Shown in pieces: positions 5,310 through 5,681 of a stretch of 5,681 nt of DNA (positions are counted from its first letter, which is position 1; the number at the start of each line of letters is the position of its first letter). Under the pieces are notes generated by a model. That model saw only the letters and a list, made by a program, of their open reading frames with translations, made no database searches and was not told the origin of the DNA. This DNA is from Roseimaritima sp. (lineage in GTDB: Bacteria > Planctomycetota > Planctomycetia > Pirellulales > Pirellulaceae). Made by a program: the position numbers and the translations under genes. The stretch lies in contig SLFV01000514.1 of the NCBI GenBank assembly GCA_007124075.1, positions 1-5,681 of the forward strand, read 5' to 3'.

Positions 5310-5681
5310 ATGTCTCGCTGTTTTTTGTTCATCGGCATCTTTGTAACGATTTCATTTGCCCTTTGTTCTGCGGCAGCCAAGGCTACGGCGGAGCAACCGC
5401 CGAATTTTGTCGTTATTTTTTGCGATGATCTGGGCTGGGGGGATCTAGGCAGTTTTGGAAACCCCGTCATCCGCACCCCGGCTTTGGATCGCATGGCGGC
5501 GGAAGGCCAGAAATGGACCCAATTTTATGTCGCTTCCCCAGTTTGCACTCCCAGCCGAGCGGCGTTGCTGACGGGTCGCTATCCCATTCGCAATGGGATG
5601 GCTGGAGGGAAGCGGGGCGTTCTGTTTCCCGATTCCGGTGGAGGCCTGCCAGCGGACGAGGTTACGCTGGCGGAACTGTTG
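5310..5681 (+). CDS. Secreted formylglycine-dependent sulfatase (N-terminal part, cut by the window edge)
   Basis: The first 124 codons of a type I sulfatase (alkaline-phosphatase superfamily, PF00884), which hydrolyses sulfate esters, in planctomycetes often on algal polysaccharides. A Sec signal covers about residues 1-25 (MSRCFLFIGI then a hydrophobic run to A-A-A-K-A). The Cys at 19 has Leu before it, so a lipoprotein signal is unlikely. The mature part begins PNFVVIFCDDLGWGDLGSFG (31-50), where Asp39 and Asp40 are the calcium ligands. CTPSR at 79-83 is the sulfatase signature; Cys79 would be oxidised to formylglycine by a maturase, and LLTGRYP follows as usual. The G-L-P-x-D-E-x-T-L-A-E block at the end is common in arylsulfatase A-like enzymes. 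Family members are about 450-550 residues, so most of the protein lies beyond the edge. The start is the first in-frame ATG giving a complete signal peptide; only a weak GAAGAAAG purine stretch precedes it. The substrate cannot be inferred. Confidence 0.93.
   Translation, partial: MSRCFLFIGIFVTISFALCSAAAKATAEQPPNFVVIFCDDLGWGDLGSFGNPVIRTPALDRMAAEGQKWTQFYVASPVCTPSRAALLTGRYPIRNGMAGGKRGVLFPDSGGGLPADEVTLAELL

Noticed and set aside
1..5681. tRNA, rRNA, CRISPR array, insertion sequence or attachment site
   Set aside because: Scanning both strands by eye I found no cloverleaf, spaced direct repeats, transposase motif or terminal inverted repeats.

Overview
The window looks like chromosomal DNA of a planctomycete, most likely of the Rhodopirellula/Pirellulaceae type. 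Base composition is moderate. The pointers are a Tat-signal Gfo/Idh/MocA oxidoreductase with a Q-K-P motif, a Tat-signal amidohydrolase, a formylglycine-type sulfatase, and a compact sigma-70 factor carrying the Y-A-S-Y-W-I-K-Q block that I associate with this phylum. The assignment is inferred from gene style; there is no rRNA or other marker here.

Layout, left to right. The left edge (1-326, minus) holds the first 108 codons of a dihydroorotate dehydrogenase (pyrD), cut by the window end. A 332-nt gap follows with one hairpin. Next come two minus-strand genes: a Tat-exported TIM-barrel amidohydrolase of the fuconolactonase-like group (659-1642) and, upstream of it, a 93-residue protein (1832-2113) whose N-terminus reads QLSLF, the consensus sliding-clamp (DnaN) binding pentapeptide. 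A 273-nt divergent spacer separates this small gene from a plus-strand sigma-70 family factor (2387-3316). The sigma gene converges on a minus-strand Gfo/Idh/MocA oxidoreductase (3440-4867), and a perfect 15-bp hairpin flanked by A and T runs sits between the two stops as a bidirectional terminator. After a 442-nt divergent spacer, the right edge holds the first 124 codons of a secreted sulfatase (5310-5681, plus).

Functionally this is a mixed neighbourhood. There is one pyrimidine biosynthesis gene and one transcription factor. Three envelope or exported enzymes (amidohydrolase, oxidoreductase, sulfatase) would fit use of sulfated or acidic polysaccharides, but their arrangement (convergent and divergent, with long spacers) does not make them one operon. 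I see no mobile element, CRISPR array, tRNA, rRNA or phage gene. The least explained item is the small QLSLF protein; nothing else amounts to an obviously new multi-gene system.
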